DNA of 64,000 nucleotides from Mastigamoeba balamuthi (GCA_902651635.1 CACRSC010000084.1:1748939-1812938); one strand, 5' to 3'. Shown: positions 1-11,941, counted from the first letter of the stretch. The notes: generated by a model not told the origin, from the letters alone. Made by a program: numbers and translations.

Positions 1-1
1 T

Positions 2-31
2 TCCAACGTCTGCTTCGACACATCGGCCTAG
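2..31 (+). CDS. Possible last codons of a GH5-like gene (partial)
   Basis: Ten codons in frame 2 read SNVCFDTSA and stop. The GH5 glycosidase just downstream on the other strand has KVCFDTTGG near its C-terminus, so the window may open on the end of a convergent paralogue that lacks the Ser-rich GPI tail. Only nine residues are available, so the match is suggestive and chance is possible. The left-flanking sequence decides it. Confidence 0.25.
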   Translation, partial: SNVCFDTSA

Positions 32-484
32 AACCCCTGCCATTTGACTGTGAGAGTGAGAGTGAGAGCTCCAAGTGAAGGAGACCCTGCAGACCAATTC
101 GCACAGTGCAGATCCGGTGAGCAAATAACAACAACCAGCTGCTTGCATTCCATGGAGGCGAAAGGTGCAGACACCTGAGCACTCCCCGCCAGAGCATAGC
201 CATCGTTGCAGGCCCACGAGATCAGGAATGGTCTTGTCTGTCTTCAAGTGCTGCTGCAGTTCTCTTTGGGTACTTCTGGCGCTTTCTGGGTATGGCGCTG
301 CTGCTGTCGCTGCCGGGGCAGAGAAGAAAGACGCTGTCCTCTCCCGAGCCTTCTCGGGGTCATCTGTTGCCCGACGCTTGGGCCCGTGCTTCCGCTCATG
401 CACAGATCGAGTGGTCGGATGTGCCCGACCTGCTTTGTGACAACAGCGGTATGATTGGTTTATTTTTACTGTATTGCACTCGTC
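32..484. other. Intergenic stretch, no gene recognised
   Basis: This short interval lies between the two convergent ends. It holds a GTGAGA-type purine repeat near 49-67 and small overlapping open frames with no recognisable domain. It probably holds 3' untranslated sequence of the flanking genes. Confidence 0.4.
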
Positions 485-2163
485 TCACAGCATCGCGGCC
501 ACGGCGGCGGCCACCGCGAGCGCGGGCACCACGGCAGCGCCGGCCCCGACGTCGAAGCTGTCCTGCTGGTGCTGGCCCTTGCTGCTGGCCGCGGGCGAGG
601 ACGAGTGGTGCGCCGCGGAGCTGTGCGGCTGCGGCTTGACCGCCGAGCTGTGTGCCGAGCTATGCGGCTGCACCGCCGAGCTGTGCGGCTGCGGCTCGAC
701 GCCGCCCGTCGTGTCGAAGCAGACCTTGCCGCCCTCGAGGGTGATCTTGGTGGGCGCGGGCTGCAGGCGCTTGAGGAGGTCCAGGCGGCCCGAGTCGACG
801 CTCTTCCAGTCGTTGCTCATGACGCCGCCCGTGTCGCCGCTGTTGGGGTTGAGGCACCAGAAGAACGTCCCCGCGATGTCGCGCTGCTTCAGGTAGTCGA
901 CGAGCTTGCTCATCCACTTGCCGTTGGACGTCGTGGCGTCGGGGTTGCCGCCCCACTCGCCGATGACGACGGCGTTGCCCGTCTGCTTGGCCACGAGGCC
1001 GAAGTGCGCGTCCCAAATCTCGGGCATGTTGTCGGGGAAGTTGGCCGCGTTCCAGTACGTCTGCGCAGCCAGGACGGTCAGCCACGCGTGCGGGGGGCAG
1101 GAGGGGGTATCTGGGGGCGCGGGAGCGCGCCTTCTGGGGGTCGACGTTGGGCCCGTAGACGTGGGGGCTGTAGACGAACTTCTTCTGGTACGCGGGCGTC
1201 GAGAACTTGACGGGGTTGGACTTGGCCACGGCGAAGTTCTCGCCCCAGAAGCAGGCGGGGCCGCACTTGTCCGTGTGCCCGATGCCCTCGCCGAACACCA
1301 GGAAGCGCGAGCCCCCGGGCTGCTTGAAGATGTGCTCGCCGATGCGCACGATCGCCGAGTCCCAGTCGGTCGCCGCGTTGCCCGTCGCCCACGTGCACTG
1401 GTGCGGCTCGTTCTTCAGGTCGAACGCGAAGACGTTCCACTGGTCCTTGTACCGCGCCACCAGCTTGTCCCACATCGCGAGGACCGTCGACTCGGGGTGC
1501 TTGTCGTCGTACCACTTGCCGTCGCCCGCGAACGTGCCCTGCTCGAAGCTGTGCAGGTCCAGCATGATCAGGATCCCGCGCTCGGCAGCCGCCTTGACGA
1601 TGATGTCCAGAATCTGCAGCGACGTCTTCCCCACCAGGTCCTCGTTCATCTGCACTTTATTTTGTTGGTCCTGGTCCTCTTCGAACAGTTGCAAAACACG
1701 AAGTCGAATAGAAAAAAACTGAAGAGAGGAAGGAGGAAGCGAATCGACGACGGGGGCAGCGCACGCCGTAGGTGGTGACCGAGTTGGGGTTGGCGTCGTT
1801 GAGGGCGAGGCCGAGCCAGAAGGGCACGCGGAGGGCGTTGAAGCCGTTGTTCTTGACGATGTCGAGCACCGCCTTGTAGTCGTTGGCCCACAGCCCGTGG
1901 AACACGTTGTTGGTCGTCTCGAACCCGAACCAGTTGATCGCTGCAGCGGAGCGGGTTGGTTGTGCGTGAGCAGGAGCAGCTCTAGGCTCCGGGCTCTGGG
2001 AAAGAGGGGGCAGTGCACCTTTGAGCTTGAACTCGGCGCCGTTGATGTTGATGCGCCCGTTCTCGCTGGTGAACTCGAGCGACGAGGGGCTGTAGCACTG
2101 CGCCCCGAGGGCGGCGGCGGCGCTGAGCGCCAGCAGAGCGACGGCGGCCCGTGTCCTCCACAT
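485..2163 (-). CDS. Secreted, probably GPI-anchored glycoside hydrolase family 5 (cellulase-like)
   Basis: The four exons are 2163-2019, 1940-1765, 1649-1131 and 1060-485 (471 aa), and the phases agree throughout. Residues 1-21 (MWRTRAAVALLALSAAAALG) are a signal peptide. The GH5 fold follows with INWFGFETT near the start. The acid/base Glu is in FDLKNEPH (about residue 186) and the nucleophile Glu is in VVIGEWGG (about residue 316). GH5 enzymes hydrolyse beta-1,4 or beta-1,3 glycosidic bonds with retention; the exact substrate cannot be read here. The C-terminus has a Ser/His/Gln-rich repeat (PHSSA units) and then a hydrophobic tail (about 20 residues ending AAML), the layout of a GPI-anchor signal, so the enzyme probably sits on the outer cell surface. 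The third intron (1130-1061) needs a GC donor (GCGCGC...CAG) to keep frame. The start is the first ATG before the signal peptide; the in-frame upstream codons are GTG. Confidence 0.88.
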
Positions 2164-3289
2164 CACCACCTGCTGAATGATAGTCTACTGCACTTTGCGT
2201 GAACCGAGGGTTTGTGCGGTCCCCGCAGCCCGGGTACACACGACATGCACGAAAGTTGCAGCGGAAGTGCACCCGTTTTCCACGGGCAAATCAGTCCGTG
2301 CTTCTTCTTCCCAGGAAGGCGTGTAGCCCCACGTGGTTACAGTAACGGCTCAACGCACGCGCTGTCATGCGTGCTAGCTCACTGCACCTCCCCGACGTGC
2401 TGCCACGGGCACGGGCAGCCCCGCACAACATCTGCTCCGCGGGGTCAGCGCCGCCGTCGTCGGCCCGCCCTGCGTGTCGGCAGCCGGCTATTGCGGCACC
2501 TCCACACCGCCGGTCCCCACAGCAGCCCAACTTCGACGCACCCGCGATGGGGGTGGGTGCGTGACAGAGGCGAGCTGCCACGGCGCTTGCTGCAAGTGCC
2601 GTGCAGAGCGTGCTCCCCGCTACAGCGCAGGTGCTGCGGGCGTCCAGGTTTGTCGAGCGGGTGTGTGCGGGGCTGTGCCAGAGACGGCCGCCGTTGCTCC
2701 GGGGGCGGCGGGTACTGACGGCTTTCTCGGACGGTGGACGCATCGGCCATGGACGCTCGGTGGCGGTGGAACAGGTGGGCACCCAGAGGCAGAACATGTC
2801 TGATCTCGGACCTGTCTGCGCTGGCCCGGTATGCGGCGAACTCAGAGGTGCCGTCGCTCTGTTGGCACGCCTTGATGACCAGCCCGAGGGATCCAGATTA
2901 CTGCCGGTACACTGGCGGAAGGAGGGCACAGACAGGCAGGCAGAGGCATGTGCCAGAAGACTTGCTTGGGTGTTTGTGCTATTTCACTTTGTGAGCACAC
3001 AGAGGGTTGGATGGGATGAGAGAGGGGTGTGCGTGGTTTACTGTTGGGTTCTTTCTTCCTGACTTGGAGAGAACAGACGGGACACAAGGGGAGGACGGGG
3101 CGGTGCGGGGGGTGGGGGGTGGTTTGGTACGGGGGTGGCGAGAGAGATCTGCCAGGCTCCAGTGCGTATCTCTCCCGCCTCTTCGCTGTACCCCCGCACG
3201 CCGTCTTCCCTCCTTGCTTCCCCGCGGTTCCACTGGTGTATTCTCTGTGGCAGCAGCCGCTGCGCGCCAGTGGCCCCTCAGGCACCCTT
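2164..3289. other. Intergenic region, no gene recognised
   Basis: This region lies upstream of the GH5 gene and downstream of the pentapeptide gene. The 2.3-2.9 kb part has open frames on both strands (up to about 210 codons on the minus strand), but their composition is Arg/Ala/Gly-biased with no domain, repeat or conserved motif, as expected from GC-rich non-coding DNA. 3000-3290 is likely the 3' untranslated region of the minus-strand neighbour. Confidence 0.4.
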
Positions 3290-6200
3290 TTACTTCATCT
3301 TCTGAGGGGGCTCGACGCCCTTGAAGAACCCTGCGGCGAGTAGGCACGTCGGTTAGCGCTGAGGGGGCCATCACAGACGGCGGGTGGAGGGGCACGGCAC
3401 CTCTCTCCATGAGCTCCTGCTGGTGGCGCTCGTAGAGGTGGACGATCAGGTTGTCCTTGACGTTCTTGCCGCAGAACGGGCACACACCGATCGTGTTGCA
3501 GTACTGGTTGTGCGTGTCCCACTGCACAAACCGCATCGAGTACTTGCACTGCGAGCAGCTGACCATGCGCATGCGGCACTCGCGCTTGTGGTACACGATA
3601 AAGTTCGCGTCCATGATCATCCCGCACTCGACGCACTTGACCCTCTGCCCCGGCGACCCCCCGCCCCTGCCCGGCGGCGCGATCTGGCCCACGACGGGCG
3701 ACCCGCGCCCCGGGGCCATCACGCCGGGCGCCACGACCATGCCTCGCCCGCCGATCATGCCCACAGGCATCCCCACGCCCGGGAACTGTAGTATGGGCGC
3801 CATGAGCCCGCCCGTCTGCATGGGCTGCAGCATCGGCATCATCATCGCCCCGCTCTGGAACATCGGGCCCAGCCCAGACATGCCCCCGCTCGTCGTCAGC
3901 GGCGACCCGCTCGCGTTCACCACCGGCGACCCTGGCAGGCCCCCCGCAGGCGGCGGCGGCGGCGGCACGCCCGGCGGCGGACCCACCATTGCACCGGGGC
4001 GGAGCGCCGTCTGGGTGCCCAGAGGGCTGCCGGGCAGCCCGGGGAAGGCCGCGAGCGTGAAGCCCGGCATCCCCTGCATGCTCTGCATGCCCTGCATTCC
4101 CGGGAACACAAAGTTCTTCTGCGAGTTGGAGAGCTGTGCCAGCGATTCGGGGTCCGAGGGGTCGCCCGGCGGAGGCCCCACCATGCTGCCGATGGGAGCC
4201 GTCTGGCTCAGGCGCGTGAAGTCCATGGCGGCCGACGGCGGAAGGCCCATGGCGGACCGCTGCATCTCGTTCGACCGCGACAGCGCCACCATCGTGTTGG
4301 GGTCCATGCCGGCGTTGGGCGAGTACTGCGCGCTCGATGACGGACTGCCCACGGGCTGCCCCGTAGGCGTCCCGGGGCCCCCGCCCGAGGTAACGCTGCC
4401 GGCGATGACACCCGAAGCAGCGGCAGCGGCTGCTGCTGCTGCTGCCGCCGCCGCCGCCGCCGCAGCGGCAGCGGCGTTGGCGGCGTCCTCCGCCTTTGAC
4501 TTGAAGAGGAGGCGGATATAGTGGGCGCGCTCGGCCGTCTTGGTGGAGGCCGCCGAGAAGGCGTTGAAGACGGCCTGGCTCCACTGAGACCAGTCCTTGT
4601 TGCGGATCATCGACTCGAGGCACATGCACTCGAGCGTGCCGAAGCGCACGTGCTTGACGTCCTTGGTGCGGCGCCAGAGGGAGACGATCATCTCCTCGGT
4701 GAGCTCGTGGCCTATGAGCTGTGTGTAGACCTTCTTGAGCGACGGGCAGGTGCGGGCGTTGCCAAACGCGGCGACGTTGTCGTTAAACAGGTCCCAGCGG
4801 TCCTCGAGCTCCTCAGGGCCCTCGGGGAACGTGTGCGTGTTGCGCTCCTTGAGCACGACGTGCAGCAGCCGCAGCCGCAGCGCCGGCATCTCGTTGGGCC
4901 CGACGCGCGGCACGTTGAGTCCGGACAGGGTCGTCTCGAACTTCTCGACGACGGCCAGCTGCGCCTCGAACTCCTTGGTCTTGCGTTCCTCCTCGAGCAT
5001 CTTGCGCCTGTCCTCGCGCAGCGCGTCGTCCTGCGCGCCGAGGCGGTCCGTGTCGAAGCGCCCCGTGTTGTCCGCCTGCAGGCTGTCGATGACGCCGCGC
5101 CCCTTGAGCTCGGGCGGCACGTTGCCGATGGTGCAGGTGGCGCCCGTCAGGTTCTTCGCCTCGAGCAGCGCCTCCTTGATGCCGTTGAGGTCCATGCCGC
5201 TGAGGTTGACGCTGCGCATGTCGGCGTTGGTGAACTTGGCCTCGCTGAGGTTGGCGCCCGAGAGGTCCGCGCTGAACATCTCGGCGTTGCTGAAGTCGGC
5301 GTTGCTCAGGTTGGCCCTGCTGAGGTTCGACCCGCGCACGTAGGCCCCGCGGAACATGCAGCCGACGAGCTTGCTGCCCGAGAGGTTGTAGTCGCTGAGG
5401 TCCGTGTAGCAGAAGTTCACGTCGCTCAGGTCCTTGGCCCAGCGCTCGACGACCTCCCTCGAGCTCAGGATCTTCCCCGCGTCCTTGTGGCGCCCCAGGT
5501 CCTGGTCGATCGTCACGCCGCCCAGCACGACGGCCCACGTCAGGTCCGCCTTGTCCAGGTTGCGCGCCCCGCACAGGTTCGCCCGCGACAGGTTCGCACC
5601 GCACAGCTTCGCCCCGCTGAAGTTGCAGAAGCGCAGGTCCGCCTCCTGCAGGATCGCGCACGACAGGTTGCAGCCGCTAAAGTCCACGGCGCACAGCTTG
5701 GCCTTCCTGAGGTCGCATCCCTGCGTGGTTTTGGTTAGGCTGGTGGCGCGGGTCCAACTCACTCGCGGAATTATAGAATTATGAGCTATCTCCGTGACTC
5801 AACGCAGGCAAGCCGAATCAGAAAAAGGAAATGGGTGGCAAAGATGCACCAATCACAGCGCAATCGGACATCAGAATTAAATAGACCGAGGGGGGTGACT
5901 AAAGGGGAGGGGGGCGATGGGTGGGCAGCTTACCTTGAGGCGAGCGTTGGTGAACTGGGCGCCGGCCCACATGCCGAGTGAGAACTCGCTCTTGGAGGCA
6001 TCGCGGCCCGTAGGGGACTCGTAGTGCTCGCGGCTGCAGAGCCAGGCGTCCGAGAGGTTCGAGTACTCTGCGAGCGCGTGGCTCCAGTTGCTCGAGGGCG
6101 CCGAGATCTCGCGGAGGTCCGCGTGGTCGAGGTTCGCGGCCACCAGCGAGGTCTTGCGCATCTGCGCGCCGACAAAGACGCAGTGCTGCAGCAGGCACGA

Positions 6201-6905
6201 GTTGAGCACGGCCAGCTCGAGGTTCGCCCGCTCAAAGCTGACGCGCGTCAGGGCCGATCCTCGCAGGCTCGTCCGCACCAGCTGGGCCTGTTCCGCCACG
6301 CCACATCAGCCAGGTTCCGGGAAGTGGGCCGCGATATTATTCGCGTCAACGCAGGCAATTCCGCGTGTGCGGGGGGGTTGGAGATTCAGAAATAAACAAA
6401 AGCAGCGCGTGTGGAGAGAGATAGTCGCCCCGTGTTTGAGGTGATCGCGCATCCCCTTTGAGAGGGGACGGTGAGGGGAGGCGAGCGAGTGGAATTTCAA
6501 AAGAGCCTGAATAAATTCCGCCCGGCGGTGAGTTTGTGCGCCGTGGGCGGGTGGCGTGTGGTGGTGTTGGGCGTTTTTATATACCTTGGAGAAGGAGACC
6601 TCGCGCTGCTGGAGGCTCTTCTGCACGGGATCGAGGGTGAAGCGACGCATGTCGAGGTACTCCATGACGCAGTCGCAGAGGTCCTTGCCCTCGAAGCTGA
6701 AGGGCATGACGCCCAGCATGCTGACCTCGCGCGTCGTCATGCGCTGCGGCGCGCCGCTGACCTCGGTCACCGTGACGACGGGCCTGTCGTCCTCGGGGCA
6801 CGGCAGGTTCGACCTGCACCACTCGGTGACGTCCTTGGCCGCGTTCTTCTTGATGTACGCCTGCAGGGCCTTGCGCGACCCCTTGGCGCCCTTGAACCCC
6901 AGCAT
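3290..6905 (-). CDS. Pentapeptide-repeat protein with C-terminal TRAF-like zinc fingers
   Basis: The exons are 6905-6585, 6287-5934, 5720-3401 and 3330-3290 (1011 aa), with all phases compatible. Residues 1-107 form an unrecognised N-terminal domain. About 110-420 is built of A(D/N)LSxx-type pentapeptide repeats (such as ANLSRANLCGA and ADLSGANLSEA), which form a right-handed quadrilateral beta helix. A charged helical stretch follows (EDRRKMLEEERKTKEFEAQ), then an unrecognised alpha-helical domain, a poly-Ala run (4420-4480) and a long Gly/Pro/Met-rich low-complexity linker. The C-terminus carries three Cys/His fingers: CVECGM with HKREC, CSQCKY with HNQYC, and CPFCGK with HLYERH. These resemble TRAF-type or XAF1-type fingers. 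A scaffold or adaptor role is inferred; no enzyme motif is visible. Both long introns carry the 18-nt TTGCCTGC motif. Confidence 0.85.
5794..5811 (-). promoter_or_regulatory. Intronic 18-nt motif (TTGCCTGCGTTGAGTCAC)
   Basis: This exact consensus copy lies in the second intron of the pentapeptide gene, in the sense direction. The same motif recurs at 6341-6358 (-), 46948-46965 (+), 47043-47060 (+), 56367 and 56543 (+, shortened), 62781-62798 (-), 63985-64000 (-, cut by the edge), and as a TTGCCGGAG variant at 42617-42634 and 42680-42697 (-). All lie in introns, in the orientation of transcription. The function is unknown. Confidence 0.6.
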
Positions 6906-7905
6906 TGCCGCTCGCTGCCGCCCCGCGGGTGTGTAGGGGGGGTCGGGGTGTATAAAACAAGGCCTTGTAGGAAAAAACGGTCAAACTATCTCCCTCCTCA
7001 GCGCCACTCCGTGCTCTCCGCGGCGGGGGCGCCTCTGTCGACTGTGTGGCCTGCTGCGGGCGCGGGCGGGCGTCAGACGCGGGTGCGGCGAGGGTGGCGT
7101 GGCTGCGGGCGTACACGCGCCGAACGCGTGGCTTTATAGGGTGGGTTGTTTCGACGACGATAGCAGAAAAGAGACAAAAATATCTTCTCTGCGTCGCAAA
7201 AAAAAACACAACCCAGACGGAGCGCCCACAGTCGCGGATGCCGCCCCGCGGGGCCCGGGTCTGTGCGCCCGCCCGCGGACCCACAGAGCGCGCCCAGCCG
7301 GGCTGGCGTAGGCGATGCGACGTGGCACGGAACACACAGGGCCGCTTGTGTGATGCGATGCGGTGTGACAGGGCGTACCCTGCTGCGTGGCCCTGTGTGG
7401 CCTCGGGGCTGCGAAGAGATGGCTTCGGTGCTGGGGGGTGCCGCTACCTCCTCGCGGGGCTCCTGCAGGTGCCCTCTGTTAGGCAGTGGGCTGCTGGTGC
7501 TGGTGCTGGTGCTGGGGAGGCCCGTGCAGAGTGTGTGCTATGTGCTCTCTGTGCCTTGCTGGTCAGAAAAAAAAAGACTTGTCTATTCAAGACCCTCCCC
7601 CTCTGCCCCCTCCCCCGCGCAGCCTTGCACGCTGTCTGCCCCTCCTCCCCCCTCCCAGCCGTGGCACGCGCACTGGTTGCGCTCGGGGGGTGTGTTTGCG
7701 GGCCCTCGAGAAGGGAATCGCTCGAGCGGTCCGCGGGGTGCAGTCCTCTCTCTCTGCGGATGTTTTTGCAGTCGGCAGAGGGCGCGGTGGAGGAGGAGGA
7801 GGCGCACAGTGTCTGTGCGGGCGCGGGGGACGCTCGGTGCGCGGCGCTGGCTGGCGGGGGGTGCGTGCGCGCGCGGTAGCCAGAGGGTGGCGCCCAGAAG
7901 GAGCG
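6906..7905. other. Divergent intergenic region between pentapeptide and RapGAP genes
   Basis: This GC-rich spacer probably contains both promoters. It holds a short GCTGGT repeat at about 7490-7515 and several A-runs (7196-7208, 7566-7574). Open frames here have no recognisable domain and no counterpart elsewhere in the window. Confidence 0.4.
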
Positions 7906-8678
7906 GGGTTGGCTGAAACAGAAAGAAAACAAAAGATAAGGGGCCGGATTGCGCCGGCTCAGCACGCTCTCTTCCGCCCCTTGAGCGCCGAAAGGGCAAT
8001 TGCGATGCCTGGGACGGTTTATCCCAGCCTCTGGGACGCTCCCAAACCGACCCCGGGGTTGCGCTGCGCGGGCTCGGGGCCGCGGCCGGGCAGGCCCAGA
8101 TCCCGGACTCAGATACCCGGGGGGGTCGATCCCGACCTGAATTGGTGGTACAAATTTATAAGTCAGCGCAAATTTGAACGTTTGGCGTTCGCGCGTGTGG
8201 GGATCACTCCGGGCTCGTGCGCCACGCCAATGACAGAATCCCTCGACAAGCACTCGCTCCTCGCTCAGCTGGGGGCGGCGCACTCCTCGGCGTCGGACTC
8301 GCCGTCCATCAGCGTCGAGGGTCTCGAGGACCTCAGCGCGGCGGTTCAGTCGCTGTCGTCGCCCCCTCCCGCGCCCGCGCTGACGCTCGAGCAGCCGGGC
8401 GACTCGGTGGTCGGCCTCGACGCCACCGACGAGGCCGCGCGCAAGGCCAAGGTCGCGCAGATGCGCGAGGTCATATCCGCGTCCATCGCGGACCTGCAGC
8501 GGCGCGCGGCGTCGTTCCGCCGCGACATCGCCGCGCTGACCACCGAGGACCAGATCTGCGAGCTCAAGGAGGTCCTCAAGGCCGTCATCGACGGCTGCAA
8601 GATGCTGGGCGACTTCCCCGCGGGCGAGAGGTACACGGCGATGGCCGCCGGGCAGGACCAGGCCGAGCCCGTGCCGCC
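7906..8678 (+). repeat. First copy of a 0.77-kb direct repeat flanking N 8679 (probable unmerged contig overlap)
   Basis: This stretch is repeated almost base for base at 8681-9451, offset 772. The only clear difference is one G in a homopolymer (near 8117 versus 8890). It holds the upstream region and first ~150 codons of the RapGAP gene (ATG at 8230), ending at the N. A single N between two identical ends is the mark of contigs joined without merging their overlap. This copy should not be counted as a second gene. Confidence 0.85.
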
Positions 8679-8919
8679 NGGATGGCTGAAACAGAAAGAA
8701 AACAAAAGATAAGGGGCCGGATTGCGCCGGCTCAGCACGCTCTCTTCCGCCCCTTGAGCGCCGAAAGGGCAATTGCGATGCCTGGGACGGTTTATCCCAG
8801 CCTCTGGGACGCTCCCAAACCGACCCCGGGGTTGCGCTGCGCGGGCTCGGGGCCGCGGCCGGGCAGGCCCAGATCCCGGACTCAGATACCCGGGGGGTCG
8901 ATCCCGACCTGAATTGGTG

Positions 8920-9001
8920 GTACAAATTTATAAGTCAGCGCAAATTTGAACGTTTGGCGTTCGCGCGTGTGGGGATCACTCCGGGCTCGTGCGCCACGCC
9001 A
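8920..9001 (+). promoter_or_regulatory. Probable core promoter/5' UTR of the RapGAP gene
   Basis: An AT-rich patch in otherwise GC-rich DNA (ACAAATTTATAAGTCAGCGC, about 8926-8945) lies roughly 65-75 bases before the start codon at 9002. It is a plausible TATA-like element with a short 5' UTR. The element is seen in the sequence; its use as a promoter is inferred. Confidence 0.35.
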
Positions 9002-11824
9002 ATGACAGAATCCCTCGACAAGCACTCGCTCCTCGCTCAGCTGGGGGCGGCGCACTCCTCGGCGTCGGACTCGCCGTCCATCAGCGTCGAGGGTCTCGAG
9101 GACCTCAGCGCGGCGGTTCAGTCGCTGTCGTCGCCCCCTCCCGCGCCCGCGCTGACGCTCGAGCAGCCGGGCGACTCGGTGGTCGGCCTCGACGCCACCG
9201 ACGAGGCCGCGCGCAAGGCCAAGGTCGCGCAGATGCGCGAGGTCATATCCGCGTCCATCGCGGACCTGCAGCGGCGCGCGGCGTCGTTCCGCCGCGACAT
9301 CGCCGCGCTGACCACCGAGGACCAGATCTGCGAGCTCAAGGAGGTCCTCAAGGCCGTCATCGACGGCTGCAAGATGCTGGGCGACTTCCCCGCGGGCGAG
9401 AGGTACACGGCGATGGCCGCCGGGCAGGACCAGGCCGAGCCCGTGCCGCCGCGCGTCGAGGCCTTCCGCAAGACCATGGACCTCATCTGCTGGGAGCTGC
9501 TCTCGAAGCTCGCCATCCTGGGTGAGCAGCACGCGCGCGCTGGCAGCGCCACACGCACCAACCAACCAACCAACCACCCCGCCAAAAAGATGCACCGCTG
9601 CAATTCCAATCTTCTTCCGGGACGGGACGCTCACCGGCGGGGGGGGCCGAAACCCACAACAGAGCCGTATGCGCAGGCAGTGGAGCTGATCACCAAGGCC
9701 ATCACGCTGAGCGTCCTGCTGCGCAATGTCCACAAGGCCCTCGACAGGATACAGTTCATCGAAGGCCAGTAGGAGCCATCCACAGCACACAGCTGCCACA
9801 TCACTGACGTCACAGGAAACACTCTCTGCAGACCCATCGCTCGACCGGGAGATAGCGGCATACAGGGCCGAGTACAAGGAGGTATCGCAGAAGATCCACG
9901 ACCTGAACAGGGGCACCATCAACCGCGCCATAGCCAGACGTACGTCAGTAGCACACACGCCAGACCCCACAGGAATTCTTGATTCTGAATCTGGCGATAT
10001 CTCTTACTCGGGTGGGACAACAAATATCTCCCTGCAGAGATCCCCGCTGTCAGGGACGCCATCAGGGAGCAGCGGCCCGACGTCTACCGGCTCATGTCTG
10101 CCGAGCGCGTGGCCGAGGAGGCCCCGAGCGCCGCGCCCAGCACCACCCTGAGCGGCTCGCTGGCGCCCGGGCAGCTGTCGCCAGCGCGCGTGGCGTCGCC
10201 CAGCGTCCTGTCGCCCTCTGTGATGCCCCGGAGCGCCGCCAACGCGCTGGGCAGCGCCTCGCTGGGCGTGCCCAAGGGCAAGGGCGGCTCGGTGGCGCAC
10301 TCGCTGTCGAACAAGGCGATCCAGGCGACGCTGAGCGAGTTTGTCAAGGGGCGCGGGGGGTTCTGCCCCTACGAGGAGGACGCGGCCGTCAACGAGCCCG
10401 GCAGCGGCGTCGCGAGCTGCAAGTCGCACCGCGTCGAGCTGGGCTCGCGCTCGCTGCAGGCGCCGCCGAGGCCGCTGCTGCTGCTCGAGCAGGACGTGTT
10501 CAAGCTGCCGTACTGGGAGCTGTTCTTCGGGCGCGACCACTGGAACTTCGTGGCCAAGGCCTTCGACGCCAAGGAGGGCCCCTGCGTGCTGAGCCTCATC
10601 GCGGCGCGCAAGGGCGACGAGCACCACTGCACGGTGCTCGCGCGGCAGAAGAAGGGCGACAGGGTCGTGACGTTCAAGGAGGCCCGGCGCGGCGAGGCGA
10701 CGCCCCAGGAGCTCGTCAGGGCGTTCAGGCGCCAGTTCCCCGTGTACTCGCTCTACAACTTCCAGCTGATCCTCCAGCACGAGCTCGAGCTCGCCCTCAG
10801 CGACTTCGAGGTCCGCCAGCACATCAGCCACTTCAAGTTCGGCGTCCTCTACGGCGCCGACGGCCAGGGCTCGGTCGAGGACGACCTCTACAACAACAAG
10901 ACGGGTCCGCGGTGTTTTCCCCCGCAGATATTTCCCCGCGAATATCTTTTTATTAGGATACGGGGCTCAAGAAATTAAGACACAGGGAGCGAGGAGTACG
11001 AGGACTTCCTGTCGCTGCTGGGCACGAGGATCGACATCGTGGGGTGGCAGGGGTACCGCGGGGGCCTGGACACCAACTCGGGGGCGACGGGGACGCAGAG
11101 CCTGTACACCGACTGGCGCGGCTTCGAGATCATGTTCCACGTGTCGACGATGCTGCCCTACATGGCCGGCTGCGAGCAGCAGGTCGAGCGCAAGCGCCAC
11201 CTCGGCAACGACATCGTGCTCCTCGTCTGGATGGACGGCTCCACGCCCTTCGACCCCACGTGCATACGCTCGCAGTTCAACCGTACGCGTTCTGCGATGT
11301 GATAAGTATCTCCGCCGATATTTCCTGAGATTCCAGGATCCCGATATCTGACCGATGCCGCCTGGCAGATGTGTACGTCGTCGTGAGGCCTGACAGGGCC
11401 ACGGGGCCGGGCACCTACAAGGTCTCGGTGATCATGAGAGAGGAAGTGCAGCTGTTCCCGCCGTACTTCCCCCGTGCGCAGCGCCGCTTTGATCCAGGAA
11501 TCCCATTCAGATTCCCGTATCTAACAGCGCGTCGTATCAGGCGATTTCACGTTCACCAGAGGAGACTACTTCCGCGAGTTCATTCTCGCCAAGCGTACGC
11601 ACACCAGTGCAGCACGCCGCACATCTCATTGATGTTTCTTGGTCCAGTGGTTAACGCGGAGCTGTCGGCGTATCGTTCTCCGAGCTTCTCCCAGTGAGTT
11701 CCGAATCTGCTGAATATCTTTCAGATTTCACTGACGATATCGTGTCCCACTTCTCCCTCGCAGGAAGAACGGCCTGACGCGCAAGGAGACCCTGCAGGGC
11801 ATCTGTGACAAATACTATCCCTAG
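9002..11824 (+). CDS. RapGAP-domain GTPase-activating protein
   Basis: Exon segments are 9002-9521, 9681-9768, 9816-9939, 10038-10904, 10986-11282, 11369-11473, 11541-11594, 11648-11693 and 11764-11824, about 720 aa. The N-terminal half is helical (about residues 60-240). The C-terminal half is a complete RapGAP domain: KFGVLYGADGQGSVEDDLYNN, GGLDTNSGATGTQSLYTD, EIMFHVSTMLP, the catalytic Asn-thumb segment KRHLGNDIVLLVW, then FILAKLVNAELSAY near the end. RapGAPs stimulate GTP hydrolysis by Rap/Rheb-type small GTPases with that Asn. A stop follows at YYP. All junctions agree in phase except 9768/9816, where the obvious GTAGGA...CAG intron leaves the two frames one base apart, so that boundary or a single base there is wrong. 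The tRNA-Glu gene follows on the other strand. Confidence 0.85.
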
Positions 11825-11941
11825 ACCTCTCAACAATGATCCTTTCTTCGAAATCAATCACAGTATCGAGCGATTTACTGTTTCACTGAGTTCTTGGGAA
11901 GGAGAAAAAAAAAGCACGAAGCGAGACTCGAGCAGAAAAAG
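11825..11941. other. Short spacer between RapGAP stop and tRNA
   Basis: This is AT-richer sequence with an A-run near 11906-11914. It is probably the RapGAP 3' untranslated region. For the minus-strand tRNA it is downstream sequence; its coding strand has a T-run at 11914-11906 and another at 11941-11937, either of which could end RNA polymerase III transcription. Confidence 0.35.

Noticed and set aside
2291-2929. A 212-codon minus-strand frame as a gene
   Set aside because: No start context, domain or homologous copy; composition matches GC-rich non-coding DNA.
8230-8678. A second RapGAP gene
   Set aside because: It is base-identical to the real 5' end and stops at an N; an assembly overlap explains it.
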